From Limnoperna fortunei (Eukaryota; Mollusca; Bivalvia; Mytilida; Modiolidae), in contig OX104117.1 of assembly GCA_944474755.1 (NCBI GenBank), positions 39,201,222-39,265,221 on the forward strand: a stretch of 64,000 nt of DNA, in the 5' to 3' direction. A program made the position numbers and the translations under genes. The notes below the pieces were generated by a model. It was not told where the DNA came from. It searched no databases and was given only the letters and a program-made list of their open reading frames with translations. Shown in pieces: positions 24,401 through 64,000 of this stretch; within the stretch, counting starts at the first letter, position 1, and each line of letters starts with the position of its first letter.

Positions 24401-25049
24401 ACTTATAATGATTAAAGCAGAAGAGGTTGGCTAACTATTCATAATAATATAAAATTCAAAATGTTACACGATTTAAAAATATATTTATGCCTTTAAACCA
24501 TTTAATTTTTTTTAACAGTTAAAATTTCAGAATGAAATAATTCCAAATTAAAATTGAAAATTAAATTTTTTCATAAATTGTAAATATTCGGACAACAGGA
24601 TCTGTTAACTATTAGTAAATAACACAGGCCTGACGCTTTCCAGTCTCAGGTAGTCCATGCGAGACTGTGCAACTGGATTATAACCACACTATCAACACAT
24701 CGATCAATAATCATTTATAAAAAAAAATCAACTTTAACAAAACAAGTATACTTTTTATCTGGCAATCTTGTAACACACTGGACAATAATTTTTTTCAGTG
24801 CAAGACATAGTTTTTCAGTTGCAAAGATTTGTAGCAGCTATGGCTAAATATCATAATGACTGTCATGGTGTGATGAAAGAAGCAGTAGTGTTCCCTATTG
24901 AAGTGGATCTTTCACGAGGAACATTTACATATGATACATCCAATCAGTTCAATGATGAGGAGGAAGAGGAAGAACAGGAAGAGGAAGTCAACACAGAAGT
25001 GAAAGGGGAGACAACTGTCTTTAGTGACAATCTAATTAGTACCGATTAA
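12374..25049 (+). CDS. PICK1: PICK1 orthologue (PDZ-BAR scaffold), complete multi-exon gene
   Basis: Protein interacting with C kinase 1 is a peripheral membrane scaffold. Its PDZ domain binds C-termini of receptors, transporters and PKC-alpha, and its BAR domain dimerises and bends membranes in vesicle traffic. Coding exons: 1a 12374-12423 or 1b 13149-13249, then 14253-14493, 14764-14830, 15278-15367, 16864-16980, 17388-17521, 18457-18549, 22547-22647, 22889-22983, 24799-25049. All junctions are GT-AG and keep phase. The 1b form is 429 residues and the 1a form 412, close to the mammalian protein (about 415). The PDZ domain (about residues 40-125 of 1b) keeps the carboxylate loop 'LIGISIGGG' and the conserved 'CPCLYVVQ'. 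The BAR region starts about residue 150 with 'ADALGLSRAILCNDGLVKK'. The tail is acidic (a run of Glu near residue 395), as in PICK1. Similarity is recognised by eye along the whole length. Confidence 0.95.
12424..12707 (+). other. PICK1 intron between the two first exons, left part
   Basis: Non-coding, with no clear repeat. It ends at the MITE insertion site at 12702-12707. Confidence 0.5.
12708..12860. mobile_element. Short hAT-like MITE between exons 1a and 1b
   Basis: Termini CAGGGCTGTCAAG (12708-12720) and, inverted, CAGACCTGTCAAG (complement of 12848-12860) differ at two positions. CACATG directly repeats on both sides (12702-12707 and 12861-12866). The CAGGG start and short length fit a non-autonomous hAT element, although hAT duplications are usually 8 bp. 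Inside, a CGCGTGAGA stretch is matched by TCTCACGCG, extending the inverted symmetry. Confidence 0.65.
13149..13249 (+). CDS. PICK1: PICK1 alternative first coding exon 1b
   Basis: ATG at 13149 opens a 33-residue, Asp/Tyr-rich N-terminus ending 'FYYQEDKM', followed by donor GTAAGAC. Like exon 1a it leaves two bases, so the join to exon 2 reads 'EDKMGMTVTSG'. Same phase, same donor type and the same 'EDK' ending as 1a argue for mutually exclusive first exons. It could instead start from its own promoter or be preceded by an unseen 5'UTR exon. Confidence 0.75.
13858..13951. repeat. Palindromic MITE-like hairpin in PICK1 intron
   Basis: GTGTTGGGGTAGAC at the left is mirrored imperfectly by a segment ending CTACCCTAACACC at the right, and the inner arms also pair (GAAGGAAAAAATCAC against GTGATAATTTTTTC). 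A foldback of about 94 bp with no coding content. Confidence 0.55.
14253..14493 (+). CDS. PICK1: PICK1 exon 2: core of the PDZ domain
   Basis: Encodes 'GMTVTSGSVVLKK' and most of the PDZ domain, including 'LIGISIGGG', 'CPCLYVVQIF' and 'GDELVGVGGQSVKGK', then 'KVEVAKMIQSIK'. The donor AAG|GTACTA runs straight into a (TA)n tract at about 14499-14514, so the intronic side of this splice site is length-variable DNA. Phase 0 at the 3' end. Confidence 0.95.
14764..14830 (+). CDS. PICK1: PICK1 exon 3: PDZ C-terminus and linker
   Basis: Encodes 'EEVTIIYNKLHADPKQGKSLDI'. The first part is the last PDZ strand ('EVTI.YNKL') and the rest begins the PDZ-BAR linker. Donor GTAAGT at 14831; one base carries over to exon 4. 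Confidence 0.93.
15278..15367 (+). CDS. PICK1: PICK1 exon 4: linker to BAR domain
   Basis: Encodes 'ILKKVKHRVVETMNTNTADALGLSRAILCN', the conserved linker and start of the BAR region. Acceptor ATTCCAG, donor GTAGGT at 15368. The 3' part of this exon and its donor have been copied about thirteen times into the following intron (see 15334-16250), so donor choice is ambiguous on sequence alone. Only the first donor gives an open join to exon 5. Confidence 0.93.
15334..16250 (+). repeat. 67-bp minisatellite made from the end of PICK1 exon 4 and its splice donor
   Basis: Fourteen GTAGGTATG-type donor copies are spaced 67 bp apart, the first being the real exon 4 donor. Each unit holds a copy of the exon's last 34 bases (GCATTAGGTCTCAGTAGAGC and on), the donor, and about 30 bases of intron ending TTAACAG. 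Copies differ by few substitutions; the last two are the most diverged. The unit is not a multiple of three, so read-through meets a stop in the first copy. Between each TTAACAG and the next GTAGGT lies 36 nt that would be in frame. Confidence 0.9.
16262..16495 (-). repeat. Degraded SINE copy
   Basis: Diverged minus-strand relative of the SINE at 26722-26984. It shares the GGAAAACTGGCAATCC stretch and the 'CTCACAATTCAAGTGTTGACAG' region that corresponds to the B-box neighbourhood. Old and not functional. Confidence 0.5.
16864..16980 (+). CDS. PICK1: PICK1 exon 5: first BAR helix
   Basis: Encodes 'DGLVKKLEELEKVADMYKG' and 'LIEHTKSLLKTTFELSQSHK', the first long amphipathic BAR helix. Donor GTTTGT at 16981 departs from the GTAAGT consensus, but the join to exon 6 ('SHKAFGEVF') matches the family exactly. 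Confidence 0.93.
17388..17521 (+). CDS. PICK1: PICK1 exon 6: BAR domain
   Basis: Encodes 'AFGEVFSAIGVREPQPAASE' and on to 'MLKTAKP'. 'IGVREPQPAASEAF' is a highly conserved PICK1/ICA69-type arfaptin-homology signature. Phase 0 end, donor GTAAGA. Confidence 0.95.
17608..17868 (-). mobile_element. Hairpin-ended element, family D (copy 1, PICK1 intron)
   Basis: Starts AACAAGTGTGGACTGTGAG with a GTGAGCACGCTCAC hairpin, and ends AAGTTTGCGGGGGGTATAA. Left inner CCACGCTT is a weakened match to the CCCCCCGC of other copies. The unit is about 260 bp without tandem repeats. Orientation is set by the terminal TCCACACTTGTT shared with family A. Similar copies lie at 29251, 51877, 59182, 62886 and 63585. 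Confidence 0.7.
18457..18549 (+). CDS. PICK1: PICK1 exon 7: BAR domain
   Basis: Encodes 31 residues, 'MIQDLNTYLNKAVPDTRLTI' then 'KKYLDVKFEYL', a near-invariant segment of PICK1. Both ends are phase 0; donor GTAAGT. The intron that follows (18550-22546) is the longest of the gene and is filled with repeats. Confidence 0.95.
18841..18970. repeat. Foldback MITE-like repeat
   Basis: TATAAATAG at the left end is matched by CTATTTATA at the right, and CCGAAGTTAG is matched by CTAACTTCGG inside. About 130 bp, no coding content. Confidence 0.55.
19548..20509 (+). mobile_element. Tandem-core hairpin element, family A (copy 1)
   Basis: Opens with hairpin 19548-19582 (GTCTCGCCT arm against AGGCGAGAC), then a short GGC repeat, then several monomers with the landmark 'TTGACCTCAATTTCACGGTC' about every 120-150 bp. 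It closes with the lone arm CAGGCGAGAC (20477-20486), a GTGTCCACAC hairpin (20495-20504) and CTTGTT. This is the only clear plus-strand copy. The apparent small proteins over it are repeat translations. Confidence 0.8.
20867..21637 (+). mobile_element. Tandem-core hairpin element, family G (copy 1)
   Basis: Opens with a hairpin at 20867-20895 (GCTCACCTGACCC against GGGTCGTGTGAGC), then GTCGACGTCG-type sequence, then about four monomers of roughly 165 bp. Each monomer carries 'GGACTTAGTTTAACATAGGA'. It ends with CAGGTCAGC and a GGCTCTTAAGAGTC hairpin (21622-21635). Same layout as families A-C with different sequence. Confidence 0.65.
21733..22239 (+). pseudogene. PIF/Harbinger transposase fragment (HARBI1-like nuclease)
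   Basis: Frame 21733-21954 gives 'LRYFESGSYLNVIGDAHSV' and 'SVSRCVHRITK', the region before the first catalytic Asp. In another frame 'GSIDGTLIPFKG' carries the DDE Asp. A third stretch gives 'EQLYICSKGFHALNVQG' and 'NNFFTNVVLKYAG'. At least two frameshifts and stops, and no last catalytic residue. A relic lodged in the long PICK1 intron just right of the family G element. Confidence 0.7.
22345..22500 (+). repeat. Degraded SINE copy
   Basis: Plus-strand relative of the SINE at 26722-26984: 'CACCAAGGTTGTGGGTTTCAG' stands at the B-box position, followed by CTGTGGGCAGCGTGTGCTCAAC. Diverged and truncated. Confidence 0.5.
22547..22647 (+). CDS. PICK1: PICK1 exon 8: BAR domain
   Basis: Encodes 'AYCLKVKEMDDEEYSYAALQ' and 'EPLYRVETGNYEYR', matching the family's 'YCLKVKEMDDEEY' and 'EPLYRV.TGNYEYR'. 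Donor GTCAGT; two bases carry into exon 9. Confidence 0.95.
22889..22983 (+). CDS. PICK1: PICK1 exon 9: BAR domain
   Basis: Encodes 'LILRCRQDARARFAKMRSDV' and 'LVKLELLDQKH'. Donor GTAAAA at 22984. Only 22 nt after this exon a family B repeat begins, so the 5' splice site abuts repetitive DNA. Confidence 0.94.
23006..24261 (+). mobile_element. Tandem-core hairpin element, family B
   Basis: Starts with hairpin 23006-23034 (ATACCCCCCGC arm, GCGGGGGGTAT arm), then TCCGTCCGTCC, then five to six monomers of about 172 bp marked by 'GGGGTTTCCCATAGAAAAAC' near 23202, 23374, 23546, 23715 and 23886. It closes with lone arm GCGGGGGGTAT (24226-24236) and hairpin GTGAGCATTGCTCAC (24242-24256). Its 3' end resembles family D. 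Confidence 0.8.
24799..25049 (+). CDS. PICK1: PICK1 terminal exon: last BAR helix and acidic tail
   Basis: Encodes 'VQDIVFQLQRFVAAMAKYHN' then 'DCHGVMKEAVVFPIEVDLSR' and a Glu-rich tail, ending '...FSDNLISTD' at TAA 25047-25049. The acidic run follows the BAR domain as in other PICK1 proteins. Confidence 0.95.
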
Positions 25050-25650
25050 AACTTGAAATGAAAAGGATATAAAAACCCCAGCATGCAAATGAACAGATCT
25101 GATCCAAGTGATTTCTCATTAGCCGAGTTCCACACATAAGAATACTTACATAAACGTTTCAAGGAATACACAAACACATTGCATTTTGGTTTTATAAACC
25201 TTTGAGGCAAAAAAGTATATAAAATGTGTAATATATGTAAGCTATTTGTAAGAACTTAAAACAAGATCTGATTTATTTACATTAAATATTTTTTGGGATG
25301 GGGGGATAAGCAACTTTGTTCCATAGATCTATTAATTTGTTCATATTGAAATCCATAGTTTTTTTTTCTATGTTGTTCTTTTTTAGTTGTTTCTTTTTGA
25401 GCAAATATTTATAATTTACATTCCATGACATGTGAAAATAATTTTCAACATTTATCATTTTTAAGATGTCTATACTTTGAGTTTTGTTGTATGGTGTTTT
25501 ATTTATGATCATGTGCAATATTACAAAAATAATTAAAATTGTTGATGTTACTTGTACTCATCATGTTGTCATCATTTGCAATTTTTTATTTCAATTTTTA
25601 CAAACTGGTAAAATGACTGGAAGGCAATAAATTAATTAAATGGGTTTTTC
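25050..25650 (+). other. PICK1 3' untranslated region with candidate poly(A) signal
   Basis: AT-rich sequence after the stop. AATAAA at 25626-25631 is a plausible poly(A) signal about 580 nt downstream. No other feature is seen. The true cleavage site cannot be fixed from sequence. Confidence 0.45.
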
Positions 25651-26707
25651 TAGGGCACACACACATAAGGGTTAAAGTTGTACACAATTTACTGATAGTT
25701 TATGGCCAGAAACAATTTTCCCTACAGCAAGTGTCGAAAGCCTGAAGTCATGGTTCATCTAATTTACTTTCTTTGATCTTCCTAAACTGAGAAAATGTAA
25801 ATCGCAAAGAATGAAAATCTCAAAAAAGTACAAGACTAAATATAATTTGTGAGATCGTATCCTTCTTTGTGGGCTCTGCTGACCTTGAGGTCAAAGGTCA
25901 TTATCCATGGCATGTGACACATCCCCTTGATATTATCTACCCACATTCCAACACTCAAAAGCCTACCCCAAAAGACAAAAAAGTTATGGGTCGGACATGA
26001 TTTTGTATGGAGGGACAGACTGATCACTGTAAGGCATCATAAACAGCCATAGTAAAAGTACCGGTATCTGAATAAGGTCTCGTGTCCTTTCTCATTAACA
26101 ATAGAAACAGGGGACGAAATGTTTTAGTTGTAACCAAAATTTCTAAAAATAAGTTAAACAATGCAGTTAGTTTCCTCGTTTTTTTCAGTGAAATGTACGT
26201 TAGCTAATGTGCCTGGAAGATTGATCTAAATTTGTATTAAAAATAATAAATTCCATAAAAACACATTTAAAACAATAGATTTAAAGACATTTAGGGGTTA
26301 ATTAATGTTTTAAATTAAACAATTAAAATAAAATTTAGTATTTTACCTTTAGTCCGATACTAACTGGAATTAAATATGTGGAGACAGATTAGTTGTTAAC
26401 TTGTGCGGAAGGGAATTTCTTGAACAGCAATGCTTCCACAACACACTTTAAAAGCAATATTAATGTATCTGCAAGGTCCATCTGTAATCTGAATTTACTG
26501 TCCTCTGTTTTGTTTTTTAACTTCCTTCCTATATAGCATGAGCAATTTATTATCATCATATAACCTCCAGGAGTTAGAAGTAGGAAGTGTTGAGGTTTTA
26601 ATCTAAATACCACCATGCCCAACAGAAGAATCTGATCTGCTATGAAACTTTTTGCAAAGAAAACTTATCAAGCGTCGGTGATAGTAAATAGCAATAGTAA
26701 TACCAAT
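25651..26707. other. Spacer without genes
   Basis: No coding exon is recognisable. About 25850-25935 resembles an old dispersed repeat ('GACCTTGAGGTCAAAGGTCA'). Confidence 0.4.
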
Positions 26708-26721
26708 ACACATGTAGAATA

Positions 26722-26984
26722 GGGGCCTCGGTGGCCTAGTGGTCAAGGTAGTTCGTCTACTATTGATCACGTGGTCTGTCAACACTGAGATTGCGGGTTC
26801 GATTCTCACTGCGGGCAGGGTGTACTCGACTCCAATCTTAATTGACAAGGATTGCCAGTTTTCCTACCGCAGGTCGGGGGTTCTCTCCGGGTACTCCGGC
26901 TTCCTCCCCCAATAAAAACTGGACGCCATGAAATAGCTGAAAAATTGCTGAAAGTGGCGTTAAAACACCATACAAACAAACAAA
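26722..26984 (+). mobile_element. tRNA-derived SINE, full length with target duplication
   Basis: A 263-bp SINE flanked by a perfect 14-bp direct repeat ACACATGTAGAATA (26708-26721 and 26985-26998). The head has an A-box-like TGGCCTAGTGG and a B-box GGTTCGATTCT (26796-26806). The body carries CAATAAAAACTGGACGCC and the tail ends in an ACAAACAAAC repeat. Intact flanks and boxes point to recent retrotransposition using a LINE partner. Other copies: 38048-38569, 56774-57032 and several degraded ones. Confidence 0.88.
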
Positions 26985-26998
26985 ACACATGTAGAATA

Positions 26999-27890
26999 TA
27001 TTGGTCACACTAACATGAAAATTGCAGTAGGCAATTTTGTTTTGCATGAACTTTTCTGAACCCATAGCAAGCCCTGAAATTCCATTATGCTAAATTTCTC
27101 GCTGTTGCACAGTGGAGCAGAAGATGTAGAAATCTGTTTGGATTGTAAGTGCTCTAGCATTATCATTTCTTCATCGATTTCATTTGTTTTGGGTAGTTAA
27201 AATATGATATACTGTCTGGTTCAGAGATGGTGTAGTTTTTAATTTGTTCAATGGACATATGCTCTTAAAAAATTCCACTTGTATTTGTTGATAATAAAAA
27301 CAAGCTTGACAATTACTATAAAACTCCAAGTTTAATGAAAGGATTTATAGAATCTAATCACTTCCTTTGAATATGCATTTTGTTTTCATTAATTTCTTTA
27401 TCGTGTTTGGAGTGTGAAGCTGAAGGAAAAATATTGTAGTAGACCTCCAAGATAACAACTTCCATATTCGAGAGCAAAGTATCTTTTTGTTGTTGAAAAC
27501 TTCAACTCATTTTCACTAATTTATATTTTTGATGTAAATTATTATCCATTTTTTTAATGACATTTGGGCTATCGGAAACAATAGGGGATTTCCCCATGAT
27601 CATTTATACCAGGCTCGGTTTAAAATTGAATCCTAGTTTATGATGTGTTAATCATTATAGGCCCAACTCATATTTCATACTTGGTCATTGTGGATTGTTG
27701 AATGCACTTATTTTAGCTATATCATGGCATTTAGTTCTTTTATTGTGGAAAAAAAGAGTACCTGGTGAAAACCTGGGACCTTCTGAATGGGTTGAAATTA
27801 AATAATGATCTTGTAACAAATTTGAACTGCAGCTATTTTTTCCTTTGAAAATTATGAAACGTGCTGGTTGTACATCAGGTTTTTAACAGA
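26999..27890. other. Spacer without genes
   Basis: AT-rich; I see no exon, RNA gene or clear repeat. Confidence 0.4.
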
Positions 27891-27892
27891 CA

Positions 27893-28600
27893 AGTGTGGA
27901 CACATAAAAATGTCTCATCTGCATTCTGCATCAGTAATGACAAAAATAACTTCTGAGAAGCAACATATAAATAGCATTATATTGTCTTAAAATATACTTT
28001 ACACAATTCATATGCACTGTCCTTTTATTGCTGATAAGCAACTATATACCAACTATTGTCATCCTGAAGAATTTACCAACAAAAAAAGTTAAACATAGCT
28101 ACGGGAAAAAGAAATTTAGTCCATGTCATGTGACATTCACCAGCAGCCTGTAAATATTGTCGTCTTAATATGCAAGAATACAAAGAAATTGATCTAATCC
28201 ATGAACTACAAACCTCGTCGCTAAACTGAAGTTAAGGTCAGGGTCAGGTGACACCTAGCAGACCAATTAACTATTCATTAGCAACCAATATACCAATTAT
28301 GGTCATTCTACTTTGCATAGTTAGAGAAATGGACCCATTCAAACAATGTAGTCACTAGACCATAAAATTTAGGGCAATGTCAGGTGACACCTACCCGACT
28401 GTCCATACTTGTTCACCAGCAACCAATGTACCACATATTGTCATACTACCTTGTATGGTTACTGGTTAACTTCCTAATCAAAAACTAATGTAGTTAATGG
28501 ACTAAAATTTTAAGTCGAGGTCAAGTAAAAACTACAATACTGTTGTATACCATTCATCAGCAACCTATATACAAAGTATTGTCATATTTGTGTATTAATT
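27893..28600 (-). repeat. Ancient family A copy
   Basis: Begins AGTGTGGACACATAAAAATG and contains diverged 146-bp-type monomers, for example 'GTCAGGTGACACCTA' twice and 'TCACTAGACCATAAAATTTA'. The terminal hairpin is not recognisable. An older generation than the copies at 54-58 kb. Confidence 0.6.
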
Positions 28601-29250
28601 TTTATCCATTTTTATAGTTAAAGGCTATAGTCATTATAGCAGTACTTTGAATGTCTTCCTGTTCTAACGCAATGTTTAAGAAGCTGTTAAGCTAATTGAA
28701 ACCAAACTGTTAGAATGGTCTGTAATCATGCAGAAAAAGTCTGAAAAACTTGTTTTCTGAAAGAAATGTACCAAGACCATGGGCCATAATTTAATAAATA
28801 ATAATTGGATCAGATACCAGATATCATCTTAATACCTCCATATGGTTAGAAACGCAAGGCTTTTAAGAGCCTGTAGCACTCACTGGAATTAAAAAGAACT
28901 TATAAGGAGCCATTACTTTTCTTGCAAATTTTTATATTAAATTCTATTGTTTAAGCGAAGATGCTGTTTCTATGTATGTTGCCTTGTTGAATCTCCAATA
29001 GGCACTCTTGGTATGTTTTTTCTCCATATAGTCCCATGTAAGCTATATTCCATGATGGTAGCCATGTTTGATTTTGAATTGATCCCAAAAACTCAAACTT
29101 TGTAGAGGACCATCTAAGGTAGATTTCTGCAATACTTCAAATCAAATATGCCAAGTGGTTTGTCGGAAAACGAATTTTGCATTTCAGCCAATCAAAATGC
29201 ATTAATAGCCCTGGTAGCAATGTTGTATTCCAATCGGCTAAAAAAACTAA

Positions 29251-29483
29251 AACAAGTGTGGACTGTGAGCACGCTTACAAAGGGATACCCCCCGCTTCCC
29301 TTCAATTCCAATCATCTCGCCTGAATAATATCCGACATCGACGAAAATTCTTCATGCACATCTACATATGATGTACTTACTTCAAATAAAGTTTTATCAA
29401 AATCTGTCAAGCGGTTTAGGAGGAGAAGCCGTTACAAAGGATATGGAGGGAGGGACAGACAGGTTTGCGTTTGCGGTGGTATA
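29251..29483 (-). mobile_element. Family D element (copy 2), nested
   Basis: AACAAGTGTGGACTGTGAGC start, GATACCCCCCGC inner arm, diverged right end (GTTTGCGGTGGTATAA). Inserted inside the family G copy. Confidence 0.65.
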
Positions 29484-29494
29484 AAAATCGATCA

Positions 29495-29879
29495 AAGACA
29501 GAAATGGCTGGATTTTGTTAAACAGGTAGTAGTTGAGCGACGGACCTGAAATCGAATCCCACCTTATGAGAGGCCATGCTGATGCTGCATACCAATTTCA
29601 AGAGAATGTGATAAGTACCGTAGATGCTGAGAAAACTGTTATGAAAATTTTCTACCATTGAACATTAATGTTAAAAATTAACTAAGTCTGTTAACAGGAA
29701 ATAGGTGAGCGACAGACCTGAAATCAAATCCCACGTTAAGGGAGACCATGCTGATACTGCATACCAAATTTCAAGGGGCTGCGATTAGTAGTTGCTGAGA
29801 AAACTGTTACGAAAATTTTTGTTGCCTGCCGGACATTCACCATTTTAATATCTGGATTTTCACTTCGTGAAATCCAGTT
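29495..29879 (-). mobile_element. Hairpin element with two ~175-bp monomers (family E), nested
   Basis: The right end has a hairpin at 29852-29877 (CTGGATTTTCACTTCGTG and AAATCCAG) and the left end has one arm (GGCTGGATTTT). Between them two monomers start near 29519 and 29694 ('GAGCGACGGACCTGAAATC', 'GAGCGACAGACCTGAAATC'). No coding potential. Confidence 0.55.
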
Positions 29880-30556
29880 AATAAATTGATAACTTTCCAA
29901 GCTTCACTTCTGCATAGTTTGATTTAAATGTGTGGAATAGTTTCAAAGAGTATGCGATTTGTATATTTTCCATAGGTTTTCATATGTTAAAACTTTGTAG
30001 AAGACCTTCTAAGGCACATTTCTGCAACATTTCAAAGCAATCTGCCAAGCAGTTTGTGAGAAGATTTCTGAAATTTCAAATGTGTGTATTAATTTCCAAT
30101 TTGCTAGAAAAACTCAAAATAAGATAACTACCTAACTTTCATTTCTGCATAATTGTGTGTAACTGTTTCGGATTAAAAGCTATTTTGTATGATTTTTCCC
30201 ATAGGGTCCTATATCAAGGTGGGTTCCAAGGTGGCGGCCTTCCTGGATTTTGGATCATCTCAAAATACTATACTTTGTAGCAGACCATCTAAGGTATATT
30301 TCTGCAATATTTCAAATCAATCTGCCAAGCAATTTGTGACAATAAGCTTTTATTTTAAATTAAACAAATCAGAATGCAATAATGAACCTGACAGCCATGT
30401 TTAAAATTTGATATGCAGCAAAAACTCAAACCCAATAAACATTACTGCCTAGTTTGGTTCCAATTGGCTACCTGGTTTTAGAGAAGATTGCAATGTGAAA
30501 AGTTTACGGCTGATTATTATGACGGACGTCAGGTGATGGGAACAGCTCACACAGAA

Positions 30557-31059
30557 CATTACCAGCAAATATTTTCTAACTTCAAGTACCATAATTTTGT
30601 TGAAAAATCATTGGACTGGAACAACATTCAAACATGAACTCATAATGGTTGACTAAAATACAAAATATCAGCTTAAAAGCCTACTAAAGCATTTAAAAAG
30701 ATATAGCCCAGACAATTATGGAAGGACGGGCAGACTGATCATTATAGGGTGTTCACAACTAAGGGCAGGGGCCCAAAAGATTATAGTTATTAATATTATG
30801 TAGAAAGTTAAGTGGCCATTATCAAAGCATTTAGATAACAAACACATGTCTAGTCAACTTTATATAAATCAGTAAATCAAGTAACATAAATACAAATACT
30901 AATCAAGAGCACTGTTTAAAGAATTGCATTAAATTGATCAAATAAATATAGTCCAACATAAATGCTGAATATATTATTTTCTGTTTAAGTTTGTTTGCAC
31001 TAAAAAACTATTTCTGTTTTTATCCCTGGTGGCACATTCTTAAGTATTCAGTTGATGTT
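30557..31059. other. 3' flank of the FAS-like gene
   Basis: Presumed 3'UTR and downstream sequence of the minus-strand gene. No canonical minus-strand AATAAA (TTTATT on +) was found close to the stop, so the poly(A) site is unplaced. Confidence 0.3.
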
Positions 31060-62386
<31,327 letters not shown>

Positions 62387-62885
62387 CTGCAATGATAAAA
62401 CAGGCATTTTTTTTATTTTTTCAGCACAAGAAATTATTGTGTTGAACAACTACATTTTAATCTGAACAATGTTCATTTCCAAAATGATCTGATTTTCTCC
62501 ACCATTTTTATATTTTATATGCTACTATAACCTGTAAGAAAAAAAATTGCAATTTTTTAACATAAAATACATGTACAGACTAGCATCATCACAATTTCTA
62601 CTCAACAGTTTATTTAGATATCTTTTAGCAAGTTGTTTACTAATGACTTCCAAGAAACGGTTTTATACAAAGATCATTAATGTATGATTAGACCTTAAAT
62701 GAACTTGCCACACACAAAGAATATTTAAACAGTTACATAAAACAATCCTTCATAATGAAAATATTTATTTGCATGTAAAGGTTAACTATGTGCACCTTCT
62801 GCTGCCGAGTAAACACTGCTTATGACATAGTGCTTGAATTGCAAATATATGATTATGGTAAGAAAGAATATTTAAAGACATAACA
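62387..62885. other. Upstream FAS-like intron
   Basis: AT-rich; no exon for the preceding domains is recognisable before the window ends. Confidence 0.4.
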
Positions 62886-63144
62886 AACAAGTGTGGACTG
62901 TGAGCACACTCACAAAGGGATACCCCCACTTCGCTTTCAAGTCCAATTATCGTCCCTGAATAATATATCCGACAGCAACGAAAATTCTTCATGCACATCT
63001 ACATATGGTGTACTTCCTTCATGTAAAGTTTCATCAAAATCTGTCAGGCGGTTTAGGAAGAGAAGCGCTTACAAGGGATGTGGACAGACGGACAGACAGA
63101 CACTGATTCCTATATACCAACAAAACAAGTTTGCAGGGGGTATA
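62886..63144 (-). mobile_element. Family D element (copy 5)
   Basis: AACAAGTGTGGACTGTGAGC start, GCACACTCAC hairpin and AAGTTTGCAGGGGGTATAA end. Confidence 0.75.
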
Positions 63145-63149
63145 ACAAC

Positions 63150-63584
63150 AATATAGCTAGCAAGTTTAGTTTCAATGGGTTCACCAGATTTAGAGAAGTA
63201 TTTTAAGCTTTCCCCCATAGGGTCTTGTGTTAGACCAACATCCTATGGTGGAGGCCATTTTGAATTTCCGATTGGCATCAAAAACAAACTTTCTAGAGGA
63301 CCATTAAAACAATAATGTTTCCATTGGTTAACCTGTTTCAGAGAAGAAGCATTTTTTAAAATTTTTTCTAATAGTGTCCTATGTTACACTAAGTATTGCA
63401 ATGGCAAACATTTTAAAATCCTGATTAGCATAAAAACAAAAACTTTTTACAGTAACATTCAATGAATACCAGTGTTAAGTTCTGCTTCAATTGGTTAAAC
63501 TGAGAAGCCTTTTAAAACTTTTCCCCCATAGTGTGCTATGCTCAACTAGGTTTTGTGGTGTTATACAATTTGGTTTCCAATCAA
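63150..63584. repeat. Family G monomer fragments
   Basis: Three diverged units, with 'TTTCCCCCATAGGGTCTTG', 'CTAATAGTGTCCTATG' and 'CCCCCATAGTGTGCTATG' at about 150-160 bp spacing, similar on the complementary strand to the monomers of 20867-21637. Confidence 0.5.
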
Positions 63585-63968
63585 AACAAGTGTGGACTGT
63601 GAGCACCCTCACCAAGTGATACCCCCCACTTCGCTTTAAAGTCCAATTATTTCCCCTTAATGATATCCGAGGTCAATAAAAATCCTTTATGCACATCTAC
63701 ATATAATGTACTTCCTTTATGCTACGTTTCATTGAATTTCATCAAGCGGTTTAGGAGGAGTTGCGCTTACGAGGTCTCCCAATGAATACTATATTTTAAA
63801 AGTCTAAGTCCAATTATCTCCCCTGAATAATATCTGACAGCAACGAAAATTCTTCATGCACATCTACATATGATGTACTTCCTTCATGTAAAGTTTCATA
63901 AAAATCTGTGAAGCGGTTTAGGAGGATTCCTATATACCCCCCCCCCAAAACAAGTTTGCGGGCTATAA
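63585..63968 (-). mobile_element. Family D element (copy 6) with internal duplication
   Basis: Starts AACAAGTGTGGACTGTGAGC. The inner segment 'AAGTCCAATTATTTCCCCTT' near 63640 recurs as 'AAGTCCAATTATCTCCCCTG' near 63808. It ends AAGTTTGCGGGCTATAA. Looks like two D copies fused at a partial deletion. Confidence 0.65.
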
Positions 63969-64000
63969 TAAAAAACCACAAAATTTGTAAAGGTTCAACA

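Larger units (their letters stand above)
28858..30556 (-). mobile_element. Family G element (copy 2) carrying nested insertions
   Basis: The left boundary GGCTTTTAAGAGCC is the 3' hairpin and the right side near 30556 holds the diverged 5' hairpin (GTCAGGTGATGGG...CTCAC). Internal monomers ('GACCATCTAAGGTA', 'TTTCTGCAATA') recur near 29110, 30010 and 30290. A family D element (29251-29483) and a family E element (about 29495-29879) interrupt it. Confidence 0.5.

Noticed and set aside
26722..26810. A tRNA gene on the plus strand
   Set aside because: A and B boxes are present, but the sequence continues into a SINE body and is flanked by a target duplication.

Overview
The window is eukaryotic and AT-rich: genes are split into many small exons with GT-AG introns, and introns and spacers are packed with SINEs, MITE-like elements and tandem-core repeats. 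Protein similarity, the abundance of elements with internal 146-175 bp tandem monomers, and a motif I recall from mussel DNA (3330-3410) suggest a bivalve mollusc, most likely a mussel (Mytilidae). The species is inference. No bacterial, viral or CRISPR locus is present.

Two genes can be reconstructed. On the + strand (12374-25049) is a complete PICK1 orthologue (PDZ plus BAR domain), with nine shared exons and two alternative first coding exons. On the - strand (62386 down to 31060) are the last twelve exons of an animal fatty-acid-synthase-like megasynthase: enoylreductase, ketoreductase, acyl carrier protein and thioesterase. Its 5' half lies beyond the right edge. The genes converge, with about 6 kb between stop codons. 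All joins used here keep phase, and the 12-exon fragment reads open for 983 residues to a stop.

Region by region. 1-12 kb: gene-free, dominated by a roughly 3.8 kb unit present in three tandem copies that carries a retrotransposon gag relic and a LINE reverse-transcriptase 3' end. 12-25 kb: PICK1; its introns hold a 67-bp minisatellite derived from its own exon, a Harbinger transposase relic and several repeat elements. 25-31 kb: spacer with a clean tRNA-derived SINE and old nested repeats. 31-62 kb: FAS-like gene; introns hold a 3.5 kb hAT element, a 3.5 kb piggyBac element with a nearly open transposase, several MITEs and arrays. 62-64 kb: upstream intron sequence with more repeats.

The most interesting structures are: (1) at least six repeat families that look unrelated in sequence but share one layout (5' hairpin whose arm is repeated near the other end, tandem or unique core, 3' terminal hairpin), resembling Helentron-associated non-autonomous elements; (2) a PICK1 intron array whose copies each contain a potential in-frame 36-nt micro-exon; (3) alternative PICK1 N-termini; (4) a FAS-like protein whose enoylreductase nucleotide loop and thioesterase triad look degenerate while its ketoreductase and ACP look intact.
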